Shown piece by piece: positions 48,722 to 62,701 of a stretch of 64,000 bases of DNA. Position 1 is the stretch's first letter. Each line of letters opens with the position of its first letter. Below the pieces are notes generated by a model that was not told the DNA's origin, did no database searches, and worked only from the letters and a program-made list of their open reading frames with translations. The position numbers were made by a program, and so were the translations under genes. Origin of the DNA: Sabellastarte sp. h YS-2021 (Eukaryota > Annelida > Polychaeta > Sabellida > Sabellidae); assembly GCA_964017235.1 (NCBI GenBank), contig OZ024936.1, positions 9,400,496 through 9,464,495 of the forward strand. Direction: 5' to 3'.

Positions 48722-51700
48722 TTGGGTGTTTGGCGCTGGGTTACAGAGAATCGGCCAAAAGGAATATTTCCCATTGACTTTAGTTGGGAGATTTCCTGAT
48801 GCATTTATAGCTACCTGATGTCACCGACGACCAAGCCGGCCGAAACGGCGGACACAGATTTTTTTGCACAGGTGGGGAGGGGGTGACCCCACGATCTTAT
48901 ACAATGCAACAGGGTATGGGTTAAGTGGTTTAATTTTTGAGATACAGACATAAGCAACATTCCCCATTAATTTTAGTTGGGAGATTTCTGTAGCATGGGT
49001 ACGTACCTTACACGAACAAAATTTTGGTCGGGCAAAAAGGTCTGGATTTTTCTCCAGAAATAGCAAGGTCAGGCCACCACAAACTGATGCAATATAACAG
49101 GGTTGGGTGTTTGGCGCTGGGTTACAGAGAATCGGCCAAAAGGAACATTTCCCATTGACTTTAGTTGGGGGATTTCCAGATGCATGTATAGCTACCTGTT
49201 GTCACCGACGACCAAGCCGGCCGAAGTGGAGGACACAGATTGTTTTGCACAGGTGGGGAGGGGGTGGCCCCACGATCTTATACAATACAACAGGGTATGG
49301 GTTAAGTGGTTTATTTTTTGAGATACAGACATAAGCAACATTCCCCATTAATTTTAGTTGGGAGATTTCTGTAGCATGGGTACGTACCTTACACGAACAA
49401 AATTTTGGTCGGGGGAAAAGGTCTGGATTTTTCTCCAGAAATAGCAAGGTCAGGCCGCCACAAACTGATGCAATATAACAGGGTTGGGTGTTTGGCGCTG
49501 GGTTACAGAGAATTGGCCAAAAGGAATATTTCCCATTGACTTTAGTCGGGGGATTTCCTGATGCATGTATAGCTACCTGCTGTCACCGACGACCAAGCCG
49601 GCCGAAACGGCGGACACAGATTGTTTTGCACAGGTGGGGAGGGGGTGACCCCACGATCTTATACAATACAACAGGGTATGGGTTAAGTGGTTTATTTTTT
49701 GAGATACAGACATAAGCAACATTCCCCATTAATTTTAGTTGGGAGATTTCTGTAGCATGGGTACGTACCTTACACGAGCCAAACTTTGGTCGGGGGAAAA
49801 GGTCTGGATTTTTCTCCAGAAATAGCAAGGTCAGGCCGCCACAAACTGATGCAATATAACAGAGTTGGGTGTTTGGCGGTGGGTTACAGAGAATCGGCCA
49901 AAAGGAATATTTCCCATTGACTTTAGTCGGGGGATTTCCTGATGCATGTATAGCTACCTGCTGTCACCGACGACCAAGCCGGCCAAAACGGCGGACACAG
50001 ATTTTTTTGCACAGGTGGGGAGGGGGTGACCCCACGATCTTATACAATACAACAGAGTATGGGTTAAGTGGTTTATTTTTTGAGATACAGACATAAGCAA
50101 CATTCCCCATTAATTTTAGTTGGGAGATTTCTGTAGCATGGGTACGTACCTTACACGAGCCAAACTTTGGTCGTGGAAAAAGGTCTGGATTTTTCTCCAG
50201 AAATAGCAAGGTCAGGCCGCCACAAACTGATGCAATATAACAGGGTTGGGTGTTTGGGGCTTGCTTACAGAGAATCGGCCAAACGGAATATTTCCCATTC
50301 ACTTTAGTTGGGGGATTTCCAGATGCATGTATAGCTACCTGTTGTCACCGACGACCAAGCCGGCCGAAGCGGAGGACACAGATTTTTTTGCACAGGTGGG
50401 GAGGGGGTGACCCCACGATCTTTTACAATACAACAGGGTATGGGTTAAGTGGTTTATTTTTTGAGATACAGACATAAGCAACATTCCCCATTAATTTTAG
50501 TTGGGAGATTTCTGTAGCATGGGCTTACACGAGCCAAATTTTGGTTGGGGAAAAAGGTCTGGATTTTTCTCCAGAAATAGCAAGGTCAGGCCGCCACAAA
50601 CTGATGCAATATAACAGGGTTGGGTGTTTGGGGCTTGCTTACAGAGAATCGGCCAAACAGAATATTTCCCATTGACTTTAGTTGGGGGATTTCTGATGTC
50701 ACTGACCACGTCATCTAGACATTGTGGTGGACACAGATTTTTTTGCACAGGTGGGGAGGGGGTGACCCCACGATCTTATACAATACAACAGGGTATGGGT
50801 TAAGTGGTTTAATTTTTGAGATACAGACATAAGCAACATTCCCCATTAATTTTAGTTGGGAGATTTCTGTAGCATGGGTACGTACCTTGCACGAGCAAAA
50901 TTTTGGTCGGGGAAAAAGGTCTGGATTTTTCTCCAGAAATAGCAAGGTCAGGCCGCCAAAAACTGATGCAATATAACAGGGTTGGGTGTTTGGGGCTTGC
51001 TTACAAAGAATCGGCCAAACGGAATATTTCCCATTGACTTTAGTTTGGGAATTTCCAGATGAATGTATAGCTACCTGATGTCACTGACCAAGTCATCTGG
51101 CCATTGTGGTGGACACAGACTTTTTGGCACAGGTGGGGAGGTGGTGATCCCACGATCTTATACAATACAACAGGGTATGGGTTAAGTGGTTTATTTTTTG
51201 AGATACAGACATAAGCAACATTCCCCATTAATATTAGTTGGGAGATTTCTGTAGCATGGGTACGTACCTTACACGAGCCAAACTTTGGTCCGGCAAAAAG
51301 GTCTGGATTTTTCTCCAGAAATAGCAAGGTCAGGCCGCCACAAACTGATGCAATATAACAGGGTTGGGTGTTTGGGGCTTGCTTACAGAGAATCGGCCAA
51401 ACGGAATATTTCCCATTGACTTTAGTTTGGGAATTTCCAGATGAATGTATAGCTACCTGATGTCACTGACCAAGTCATCTGGCCATTGTGGTGGACACAG
51501 ACTTTTTGGCACAGGTGGGGAGGTGGTGACCCCACGATCTTATACTATACAACAGGGTATGGGTTAAGTGGTTTATTTTTTGAGATACAGACATAAGCAA
51601 CATTCCCCATTAATTTTAGTTGGGAGATTTCTGTAGCATGGGTACGTACCTTACACGAGCCAAACTTTGGTCCGACAAAAAGGTCTGGATTTTTCTCCAG

Positions 51701-51745
51701 AAATAGCAAGGTCAGGCCGCCACAAACTGATGCAATATAACAGGG
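48722..51745. repeat. HOR copy 7 (3024 bp, full 8-mer)
   Basis: Starts are a 48722, b 49103, c 49484, d 49865, e* 50246, f 50620, g 50982 and h 51364. A private C-to-T change lies at 51148 in the G-rich dyad of g (GGTGATCCCAC). Confidence 0.95.
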
Positions 51746-54700
51746 TTGGGTGTTTGGCGCTGGGTTACAGAGAATCGGCCAAAAGGAATATTTCCCATTG
51801 ACTTTAGTTGGGAGATTTCCTGATGCATTTATAGCTACCTGATGTCACCGACGACCAAGCCGGCCGAAACGGCGGACACAGATTTTTTTGCACAGGTGGG
51901 GAGGGGGTGACCCCACGATCTTATACAATGCAACAGGGTATGGGTTAAGTGGTTTAATTTTTGAGATACAGACATAAGCAACATTCCCCATTAATTTTAG
52001 TTGGGAGATTTCTGTAGCATGGGTACGTACCTTACACGAACAAAATTTTGGTCGGGCAAAAAGGTCTGGATTTTTCTCCAGAAATAGCAAGGTCAGGCCA
52101 CCACAAACTGATGCAATATAACAGGGTTGGGTGTTTGGCGCTGGGTTACAGAGAATCGGCCAAAAGGAACATTTCCCATTGACTTTAGTTGGGGGATTTC
52201 CAGATGCATGTATAGCTACCTGTTGTCACCGACGACCAAGCCGGCCGAAGTGGAGGACACAGATTGTTTTGCACAGGTGGGGAGGGGGTGGCCCCACGAT
52301 CTTATACAATACAACAGGGTATGGGTTAAGTGGTTTATTTTTTGAGATACAGACATAAGCAACATTCCCCATTAATTTTAGTTGGGAGATTTCTGTAGCA
52401 TGGGTACGTACCTTACACGAACAAAATTTTGGTCGGGGGAAAAGGTCTGGATTTTTCTCCAGAAATAGCAAGGTCAGGCCGCCACAAACTGATGCAATAT
52501 AACAGGGTTGGGTGTTTGGCGCTGGGTTACAGAGAATTGGCCAAAAGGAATATTTCCCATTGACTTTAGTCGGGGGATTTCCTGATGCATGTATAGCTAC
52601 CTGCTGTCACCGACGACCAAGCCGGCCGAAACGGCGGACACAGATTGTTTTGCACAGGTGGGGAGGGGGTGACCCCACGATCTTATACAATACAACAGGG
52701 TATGGGTTAAGTGGTTTATTTTTTGAGATACAGACATAAGCAACATTCCCCATTAATTTTAGTTGGGAGATTTCTGTAGCATGGGTACGTACCTTACACG
52801 AGCCAAACTTTGGTCGGGGGAAAAGGTCTGGATTTTTCTCCAGAAATAGCAAGGTCAGGCCGCCACAAACTGATGCAATATAACAGAGTTGGGTGTTTGG
52901 CGGTGGGTTACAGAGAATCGGCCAAAAGGAATATTTCCCATTGACTTTAGTCGGGGGATTTCCTGATGCATGTATAGCTACCTGCTGTCACCGACGACCA
53001 AGCCGGCCAAAACGGCGGACACAGATTTTTTTGCACAGGTGGGGAGGGGGTGACCCCACGATCTTATACAATACAACAGAGTATGGGTTAAGTGGTTTAT
53101 TTTTTGAGATACAGACATAAGCAACATTCCCCATTAATTTTAGTTGGGAGATTTCTGTAGCATGGGTACGTACCTTACACGAGCCAAACTTTGGTCGTGG
53201 AAAAAGGTCTGGATTTTTCTCCAGAAATAGCAAGGTCAGGCCGCCACAAACTGATGCAATATAACAGGGTTGGGTGTTTGGGGCTTGCTTACAGAGAATC
53301 GGCCAAACGGAATATTTCCCATTCACTTTAGTTGGGGGATTTCCAGATGCATGTATAGCTACCTGTTGTCACCGACGACCAAGCCGGCCGAAGCGGAGGA
53401 CACAGATTTTTTTGCACAGGTGGGGAGGGGGTGACCCCACGATCTTTTACAATACAACAGGGTATGGGTTAAGTGGTTTATTTTTTGAGATACAGACATA
53501 AGCAACATTCCCCATTAATTTTAGTTGGGAGATTTCTGTAGCATGGGCTTACACGAGCCAAATTTTGGTTGGGGAAAAAGGTCTGGATTTTTCTCCAGAA
53601 ATAGCAAGGTCAGGCCGCCACAAACTGATGCAATATAACAGGGTTGGGTGTTTGGGGCTTGCTTACAGAGAATCGGCCAAACAGAATATTTCCCATTGAC
53701 TTTAGTTGGGGGATTTCTGATGTCACTGACCACGTCATCTAGACATTGTGGTGGACACAGATTTTTTTGCACAGGTGGGGAGGGGGTGACCCCACGATCT
53801 TATACAATACAACAGGGTATGGGTTAAGTGGTTTAATTTTTGAGATACAGACATAAGCAACATTCCCCATTAATTTTAGTTGGGAGATTTCTGTAGCATG
53901 GGTACGTACCTTGCACGAGCAAAATTTTGGTCGGGGAAAAAGGTCTGGATTTTTCTCCAGAAATAGCAAGGTCAGGCCGCCAAAAACTGATGCAATATAA
54001 CAGGGTTGGGTGTTTGGGGCTTGCTTACAAAGAATCGGCCAAACGGAATATTTCCCATTGACTTTAGTTTGGGAATTTCCAGATGAATGTATAGCTACCT
54101 GATGTCACTGACCAAGTCATCTGGCCATTGTGGTGGACACAGACTTTTTGGCACAGGTGGGGAGGTGGTGACCCCACGATCTTATACAATACAACAGGGT
54201 ATGGGTTAAGTGGTTTATTTTTTGAGATACAGACATAAGCAACATTCCCCATTAATATTAGTTGGGAGATTTCTGTAGCATGGGTACGTACCTTACACGA
54301 GCCAAACTTTGGTCCGGCAAAAAGGTCTGGATTTTTCTCCAGAAATAGCAAGGTCAGGCCGCCACAAACTGATGCAATATAACAGGGTTGGGTGTTTGGG
54401 GCTTGCTTACAGAGAATCGGCCAAACGGAATATTTCCCATTGACTTTAGTTTGGGAATTTCCAGATGAATGTATAGCTACCTGATGTCACTGACCAAGTC
54501 ATCTGGCCATTGTGGTGGACACAGACTTTTTGGCACAGGTGGGGAGGTGGTGACCCCACGATCTTATACTATACAACAGGGTATGGGTTAAGTGGTTTAT
54601 TTTTTGAGATACAGACATAAGCAACATTCCCCATTAATTTTAGTTGGGAGATTTCTGTAGCATGGGTACGTACCTTACACGAGCCAAACTTTGGTCCGAC

Positions 54701-54769
54701 AAAAAGGTCTGGATTTTTCTCCAGAAATAGCAAGGTCAGGCCGCCACAAACTGATGCAATATAACAGGG
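51746..54769. repeat. HOR copy 8 (3024 bp, full 8-mer)
   Basis: Starts are a 51746, b 52127, c 52508, d 52889, e* 53270, f 53644, g 54006 and h 54388. No private change was noticed. Confidence 0.95.
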
Positions 54770-57700
54770 TTGGGTGTTTGGCGCTGGGTTACAGAGAATC
54801 GGCCAAAAGGAATATTTCCCATTGACTTTAGTTGGGAGATTTCCTGATGCATTTATAGCTACCTGATGTCACCGACGACCAAGCCGGCCGAAACGGCGGA
54901 CACAGATTTTTTTGCACAGGTGGGGAGGGGGTGACCCCACGATCTTATACAATGCAACAGGGTATGGGTTAAGTGGTTTAATTTTTGAGATACAGACATA
55001 AGCAACATTCCCCATTAATTTTAGTTGGGAGATTTCTGTAGCATGGGTACGTACCTTACACGAACAAAATTTTGGTCAGGCAAAAAGGTCTGGATTTTTC
55101 TCCAGAAATAGCAAGGTCAGGCCACCACAAACTGATGCAATATAACAGGGTTGGGTGTTTGGCGCTGGGTTACAGAGAATCGGCCAAAAGGAACATTTCC
55201 CATTGACTTTAGTTGGGGGATTTCCAGATGCATGTATAGCTACCTGTTGTCACCGACGACCAAGCCGGCCGAAGTGGAGGACACAGATTGTTTTGCACAG
55301 GTGGGGAGGGGGTGGCCCCACGATCTTATACAATACAACAGGGTATGGGTTAAGTGGTTTATTTTTTGAGATACAGACATAAGCAACATTCCCCATTAAT
55401 TTTAGTTGGGAGATTTCTGTAGCATGGGTACGTACCTTACACGAACAAAATTTTGGTCGGGGGAAAAGGTCTGGATTTTTCTCCAGAAATAGCAAGGTCA
55501 GGCCGCCACAAACTGATGCAATATAACAGGGTTGGGTGTTTGGCGCTGGGTTACAGAGAATTGGCCAAAAGGAATATTTCCCATTGACTTTAGTCGGGGG
55601 ATTTCCTGATGCATGTATAGCTACCTGCTGTCACCGACGACCAAGCCGGCCGAAACGGCGGACACAGATTGTTTTGCACAGGTGGGGAGGGGGTGACCCC
55701 ACGATCTTATACAATACAACAGGGTATGGGTTAAGTGGTTTATTTTTTGAGATACAGACATAAGCAACATTCCCCATTAATTTTAGTTGGGAGATTTCTG
55801 TAGCATGGGTACGTACCTTACACGAGCCAAACTTTGGTCGGGGGAAAAGGTCTGGATTTTTCTCCAGAAATAGCAAGGTCAGGCCGCCACAAACTGATGC
55901 AATATAACAGAGTTGGGTGTTTGGCGGTGGGTTACAGAGAATCGGCCAAAAGGAATATTTCCCATTGACTTTAGTCGGGGGATTTCCTGATGCATGTATA
56001 GCTACCTGCTGTCACTGACGACCAAGCCGGCCAAAACGGCGGACACAGATTTTTTTGCACAGGTGGGGAGGGGGTGACCCCACGATCTTATACAATACAA
56101 CAGAGTATGGGTTAAGTGGTTTATTTTTTGAGATACAGACATAAGCAACATTCCCCATTAATTTTAGTTGGGAGATTTCTGTAGCATGGGTACGTACCTT
56201 ACACGAGCCAAACTTTGGTCGTGGAAAAAGGTCTGGATTTTTCTCCAGAAATAGCAAGGTCAGGCCGCCACAAACTGATGCAATATAACAGGGTTGGGTG
56301 TTTGGGGCTTGCTTACAGAGAATCGGCCAAACGGAATATTTCCCATTCACTTTAGTTGGGGGATTTCCAGATGCATGTATAGCTACCTGTTGTCACCGAC
56401 GACCAAGCCGGCCGAAGCGGAGGACACAGATTTTTTTGCACAGGTGGGGAGGGGGTGACCCCACGATCTTTTACAATACAACAGGGTATGGGTTAAGTGG
56501 TTTATTTTTTGAGATACAGACATAAGCAACATTCCCCATTAATTTTAGTTGGGAGATTTCTGTAGCATGGGCTTACACGAGCCAAATTTTGGTTGGGGAA
56601 AAAGGTCTGGATTTTTCTCCAGAAATAGCAAGGTCAGGCCGCCACAAACTGATGCAATATAACAGGGTTGGGTGTTTGGGGCTTGCTTACAGAGAATCGG
56701 CCAAACAGAATATTTCCCATTGACTTTAGTTGGGGGATTTCTGATGTCACTGACCACGTCATCTAGACATTGTGGTGGACACAGATTTTTTTGCACAGGT
56801 GGGGAGGGGGTGACCCCACGATCTTATACAATACAACAGGGTATGGGTTAAGTGGTTTAATTTTTGAGATACAGACATAAGCAACATTCCCCATTAATTT
56901 TAGTTGGGAGATTTCTGTAGCATGGGTACGTACCTTGCACGAGCAAAATTTTGGTCGGGGAAAAAGGTCTGGATTTTTCTCCAGAAATAGCAAGGTCAGG
57001 CCGCCAAAAACTGATGCAATATAACAGGGTTGGGTGTTTGGGGCTTGCTTACAAAGAATCGGCCAAACGGAATATTTCCCATTGACTTTAGTTTGGGAAT
57101 TTCCAGATGAATGTATAGCTACCTGATGTCACTGACCAAGTCATCTGGCCATTGTGGTGGACACAGACTTTTTGGCACAGGTGGGGAGGTGGTGACCCCA
57201 CGATCTTATACAATACAACAGGGTATGGGTTAAGTGGTTTATTTTTTGAGATACAGACATAAGCAACATTCCCCATTAATATTAGTTGGGAGATTTCTGT
57301 AGCATGGGTACGTACCTTACACGAGCCAAACTTTGGTCCGGCAAAAAGGTCTGGATTTTTCTCCAGAAATAGCAAGGTCAGGCCGCCACAAACTGATGCA
57401 ATATAACAGGGTTGGGTGTTTGGGGCTTGCTTACAGAGAATCGGCCAAACGGAATATTTCCCATTGACTTTAGTTTGGGAATTTCCAGATGAATGTATAG
57501 CTACCTGATGTCACTGACCAAGTCATCTGGCCATTGTGGTGGACACAGACTTTTTGGCACAGGTGGGGAGGTGGTGACCCCACGATCTTATACTATACAA
57601 CAGGGTATGGGTTAACTGGTTTATTTTTTGAGATACAGACATAAGCAACATTCCCCATTAATTTTAGTTGGGAGATTTCTGTAGCATGGGTACGTACCTT

Positions 57701-57793
57701 ACACGAGCCAAACTTTGGTCCGACAAAAAGGTCTGGATTTTTCTCCAGAAATAGCAAGGTCAGGCCGCCACAAACTGATGCAATATAACAGGG
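54770..57793. repeat. HOR copy 9 (3024 bp, full 8-mer)
   Basis: Starts are a 54770, b 55151, c 55532, d 55913, e* 56294, f 56668, g 57030 and h 57412. Private changes: G-to-A at 55078 in a, C-to-T at 56016 in d (loss of a CpG), and G-to-C at 57616 in h. It has the most private changes seen among the full units and lies next to the array edge. Confidence 0.95.
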
Positions 57794-59493
57794 TTGGGTG
57801 TTTGGCGCTGGGTTACAGAGAATCGGCCAAAAGGAATATTTCCCATTGACTTTAGTTGGGAGATTTCCTGATGCATTTATAGCTACCTGATGTCACCGAC
57901 GACCAAGCCGGCCGAAACGGCGGACACAGATTTTTTTGCACAGGTGGGGAGGGGGTGACCCCACGATCTTATACAATGCAACAGGGTATGGGTTAAGTGG
58001 TTTAATTTTTGAGATACAGACATAAGCAACATTCCCCATTAATTTTAGTTGGGAGATTTCTGTAGCATGGGTACGTACCTTACACGAACAAAATTTTGGT
58101 CGGGCAAAAAGGTCTGGATTTTTCTCCAGAAATAGCAAGGTCAGGCCACCACAAACTGATGCAATATAACAGGGTTGGGTGTTTGGCGCTGGGTTACAGA
58201 GAATCGGCCAAAAGGAACATTTCCCATTGACTTTAGTTGGGGGATTTCCAGATGCATGTATAGCTACCTGTTGTCACCGACGACCAAGCCGGCCGAAGTG
58301 GAGGACACAGATTGTTTTGCACAGGTGGGGAGGGGGTGGCCCCACGATCTTATACAATACAACAGGGTATGGGTTAAGTGGTTTATTTTTTGAGATACAG
58401 ACATAAGCAACATTCCCCATTAATTTTAGTTGGGAGATTTCTGTAGCATGGGTACGTACCTTACACGAACAAAATTTTGGTCGGGGGAAAAGGTCTGGAT
58501 TTTTCTCCAGAAATAGCAAGGTCAGGCCGCCACAAACTGATGCAATATAACAGGGTTGGGTGTTTGGCGCTGGGTTACAGAGAATTGGCCAAAAGGAATA
58601 TTTCCCATTGACTTTAGTCGGGGGATTTCCTGATGCATGTATAGCTACCTGCTGTCACCGACGACCAAGCCGGCCGAAACGGCGGACACAGATTGTTTTG
58701 CACAGGTGGGGAGGGGGTGACCCCACGATCTTATACAATACAACAGGGTATGGGTTAAGTGGTTTATTTTTTGAGATACAGACATAAGCAACATTCCCCA
58801 TTAATTTTAGTTGGGAGATTTCTGTAGCATGGGTACGTACCTTACACGAGCCAAACTTTGGTCGGGGGAAAAGGTCTGGATTTTTCTCCAGAAATAGCAA
58901 GGTCAGGCCGCCACAAACTGATGCAATATAACAGAGTTGGGTGTTTGGCGGTGGGTTACAGAGAATCGGCCAAAAGGAATATTTCCCATTGACTTTAGTC
59001 GGGGGATTTCCTGATGCATGTATAGCTACCTGCTGTCACCGACGACCAAGCCGGCCAAAACGGCGGACACAGATTTTTTTGCACAGGTGGGGAGGGGGTG
59101 ACCCCACGATCTTATACAATACAACAGAGTATGGGTTAAGTGGTTTATTTTTTGAGATACAGACATAAGCAACATTCCCCATTAATTTTAGTTGGGAGAT
59201 TTCTGTAGCATGGGTACGTACCTTACACGAGCCAAACTTTGGTCGTGGAAAAAGGTCTGGATTTTTCTCCAGAAATAGCAAGGTCAGGCCGCCACAAACT
59301 GATGCAATATAACAGGGTTGGGTGTTTGGGGCTTGCTTACAGAGAATCGGCCAAACGGAATATTTCCCATTCACTTTAGTTGGGGGATTTCCAGATGCAT
59401 GTATAGCTACCTGTTGTCACCGACGACCAAGCCGGCCGAAGCGGAGGACACAGATTTTTTTGCACAGGTGGGGAGGGGGTGACCCCACGATCT
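57794..59493. repeat. HOR copy 10 (partial: a, b, c, d, e head)
   Basis: Starts are a 57794, b 58175, c 58556, d 58937 and e 59318. d still has the HOR marker GGTCGTGGAAAA. The e monomer then reads GATCTTATAC, keeps the palindrome and ends GGTCGGGGAAAA, which is the full-length old e type. The HOR therefore ends between about 59244 and 59494. Confidence 0.85.
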
Positions 59494-60459
59494 TATACAA
59501 TACAACAGGGTATGGGTTAAGTGGTTTATTTTTTGAGATACAGACATAAGCAACATTCCCCATTAATTTTAGTTGGGAGATTTCTGTAGCATGGGTACGT
59601 ACCTTACACGAGCCAAACTTTGGTCGGGGAAAAAGGTCTGGATTTTTCTCCAGAAATAGCAAGGTCAGGCCGCCACAAACTGATGCAATATAACAGGGTT
59701 GGGTCTTTAGCGCTGGGTTACAGAGAATCGGCCAAAAGGAATATTTCCCATTGACTTTAGTTGGGGGATTTCCAAATGCATGTATAGCTATCTGTTGTCA
59801 CCGACGACCAAGCCAGCCGAAGCGGAGGACACAGATTTTTTTGCACAGGTGGGGATGGGGTGGCCCCACGATCTTATACAATACAACAGGGTATGGGTTA
59901 AGTGTTTTTTTTTTGAGATACAGACATAAGCAACATTCCCCATTAATTTTAGTTGGGAGATTTCTGTAGCATGGGTACGTACCTTACACGAACAAAATTT
60001 TGATCGGGGTAAAAGGTCTGGATTTTTCTCCAGAAATAGCAAGGTCAGGCCGCCACAAACTGATGCAATATAACAGGGTTGGGTGTTTGGCGCTGGGTTA
60101 CAGAGAATCGGCCAAAAGGAATATTTCCCATTGACTTTAGTTGGGGGATTTCCAGATGCATGTATAGCTACCTGTTGTCACCGACGACCAAGCCGGCCGA
60201 AGCGGAGGACACAGATTTTTTTGCACAGGTGGGGAGGGGGTGGCCCCACGATCTTATACAATACAACAGGGTATGGGTTAAGTGGTTTATTTTTTGAGAT
60301 ACAGACATAAGCAACATTCCCCATTAATTTTAGTTGGGAGATTTCTGTAGCATGGGTACGTACCTTACACGAACAAAATTTTGGTCGAGGGAAAAGGTCT
60401 GGATTTTTCTCTAGAAATAGCAAGGTCAGGCCGCCACAAACTGATGCAATATAACAGGG

Positions 60460-62701
60460 TTGGGTGTTTGGCGCTGGGTTACAGAGAATGGGCCAAAAGG
60501 AATATTTCCCATTGACTTTAGTCGGGGGATTTCCTGATGCATGTATAGCTACCTGCTGTCACCGACGAGCAAGCCGGCCGAAACGGCGGACACAGATTTT
60601 TTTGCACAGGTGGGGAGGGGGTGACCCCACGATCTTATACAATACAACAGAGTATGGGTTAAGTGGTTTATTTTTTGAGATACAGACATAAGCAACATTC
60701 CCCATTAATTTTAGTTGGGAGATTTCTGTAGCATGGGTACGTACCTTACACGAGCCAAACTTTGGTCGGGGAAAAAGGTCCGGATTTTTCTCCAGAAATA
60801 GCAAGGTCAGGCCGCCACAAACTGATGCAATATAACAGGGTTGGGTGTTTGGGGCTTGCTTACAGAGAATCGGCCAAACGGAATATTTCCCATTCACTTT
60901 AGTTGGGGGATTTCCAGATGCATGTATAGCTACCTGTTGTCACCAACGACCAAGCCGGCCGAAGCGGAGGACACAGATTTTTTTGCACAGGTGGGGAGGG
61001 GGTGACCCCACGATCTTATACAATACAACAGAGTATGGGTTAAGTGTTGTTTTTTTTGAGATACAGACATAAGCAACATTCCCCATTAATTTTAGTTGGG
61101 AGATTTCTGTAGCATGGGTACGTACCTTACACGAACAAAATTTTGGTCGGGGTAAAAGGTCTGGATTTTTCTCCAGAAATAGCAAGGTCAGGCCGCCACA
61201 AACTGATGCAATATAACAGGGTTGGGTGTTTGGTGCTGGGTTACAGAGAATCGGCCAAAAGGAATATTTCCCATTGACTTTAGTTGGGGGATTTCCTGAT
61301 GCATGTATAGCTACCTGTTGTCACCGACGACCAAGCCGGCCGAAATGGCGGACACAGATTTTTTTGCACAGGTGGGGAGGGGGTGACCCCACGATCTTAT
61401 ACAATACAACAGGGTATGGGTTAAGTGGTTTATTTTTTGAGATACAGACATAAGCAACATTCCCCATTAATTTTAGTTGGGAGATTTCTGTAGCATGGGC
61501 TTACACGAGCCAAATTTTGGTTGGGGAAAAAGGTCTGGATTTTTCTCCAGAAATAGCAAGGTCAGGCCGCCACAAACTGATGCAATATAACAGGGTTGGG
61601 TGTTTGGGGCTTGCTTACAGAGAATCGGCCAAACAGAATATTTCCCATTGACTTTAGTTGGGGGATTTCTGATGTCACTGACCACGTCATCTAGACATTG
61701 TGGTGGACACAGATTTTTTTGCACAGGTGGGGAGGGGGTGACCCCACGATCTTATACAATACAACAGGGTATGGGTTAAGTGGTTTAATTTTTGAGATAC
61801 AGACATAAGCAACATTCCCCATTAATTTTAGTTGGGAGATTTCTGTAGCATGGGTACGTACCTTGCACGAGCAAAATTTTGGTCGGGGAAAAAGGTCTGG
61901 ATTTTTCTCCAGAAATAGCAAGGTCAGGCCGCCAAAAACTGATGCAATATAACAGGGTTGGGTGTTTGGGGCTTTCTTACAAAGAATCGACCAAACGGAA
62001 TATTTCCCATTGACTTTAGTTTGGGAATTTCCAGATGAATGTATAGCTACCTGATGTCACTGACCAAGTCATCTGGCCATTGTGGTGGACACAGACTTTT
62101 TGGCACAGGTGGGGAGGTGGTGACCCCACGATCTTATACAATACAACAGGGTATGGGTTAAGTGGTTTATTTTTTGAGATACAGACATAAGCAACATTCC
62201 CCATTAATATTAGTTGGGAGATTTCTGTAGCATGGGTACGTACCTTACACGAGCCAAACTTTGGTCCGGCAAAAAGGTCTGGATTTTTCTCCAGAAATAG
62301 CAAGGTCAGGCCGCCACAAACTGATGCAATATAACAGGGTTGGGTGTTTGGGGCTTGCTTACAGAGAATCGGCCAAACAGAATATTTCCCATTGACTTTA
62401 GTTGGGGGATTTCTGATGTCACTGACCACGTCATCTAGACATTGTGGTGGACACAGATTTTTTTGCACAGGTGGGGAGGGGGTGGCCCCACGATCTTATA
62501 CAATACAACAGGGTATGGGTTAAGTGGTTTATTTTTTGAGATACAGACATAAGCAACATTCCCCATTAATTTTAGTTGGGAGATTTCTGTAGCATGGGTA
62601 CGTACCTTACACGAACAAAATTTTGGTCGAGGGAAAAGGTCTGGATTTTTCTCCAGAAATAGCAAGGTCAGGCCGCCACAAACTGATGCAATATAACAGG
62701 G
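60460..62701. repeat. Six-monomer unit d'-(e/k)-p'-f-g-(f/o), 2242 bp
   Basis: Starts are 60460, 60841, 61222, 61596, 61958 and 62340. The series restarts with d' at 62702, followed by e (63083), k (63464) and p' (63845). Shared unusual variants in the two series are GAGAATGGGCC, CACCGACGAGCAAG and GGTCCGGATTTTT. This is a short secondary HOR or a single duplication; the window ends before it can be told which. Confidence 0.75.
62340..62701. repeat. Chimeric monomer f/o (362 bp)
   Basis: The head is type f: GGGGCTTGC, CCAAACAG, and the deleted module CTGATGTCACTGACCACG. From GTGGCCCC onward it is type o as at 60079: TTTATTTTTTGAG, CGAACAAAA and GGTCGAGGGAAAA. The exchange lies in the shared GGGGAGGGGGTG segment near 62475, or just upstream of it. 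It forms the junction that brings the second d' series into place. Confidence 0.75.

Larger units (their letters stand above)
29971..59493. repeat. Homogeneous higher-order repeat array, 3024-bp 8-mer unit
   Basis: The a monomers of successive units start at 31341, 34365, 37007, 40031, 43055, 46079, 48722, 51746, 54770 and 57794. Spacings are 3024 except 2642 (second unit) and 2643 (sixth unit). Unit lengths add up exactly: four of 381, one of 374, one of 362 and two of 382 make 3024. HOR-specific markers are GGTCGTGGAAAA at the end of d, GATCTTTTAC in e*, TTAATATTAG in g and TATACTATAC in h. Units differ by only a handful of substitutions that I could find, which indicates recent amplification. 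The left edge is at about 29971-30015 and the right edge between about 59244 and 59494. Confidence 0.95.
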
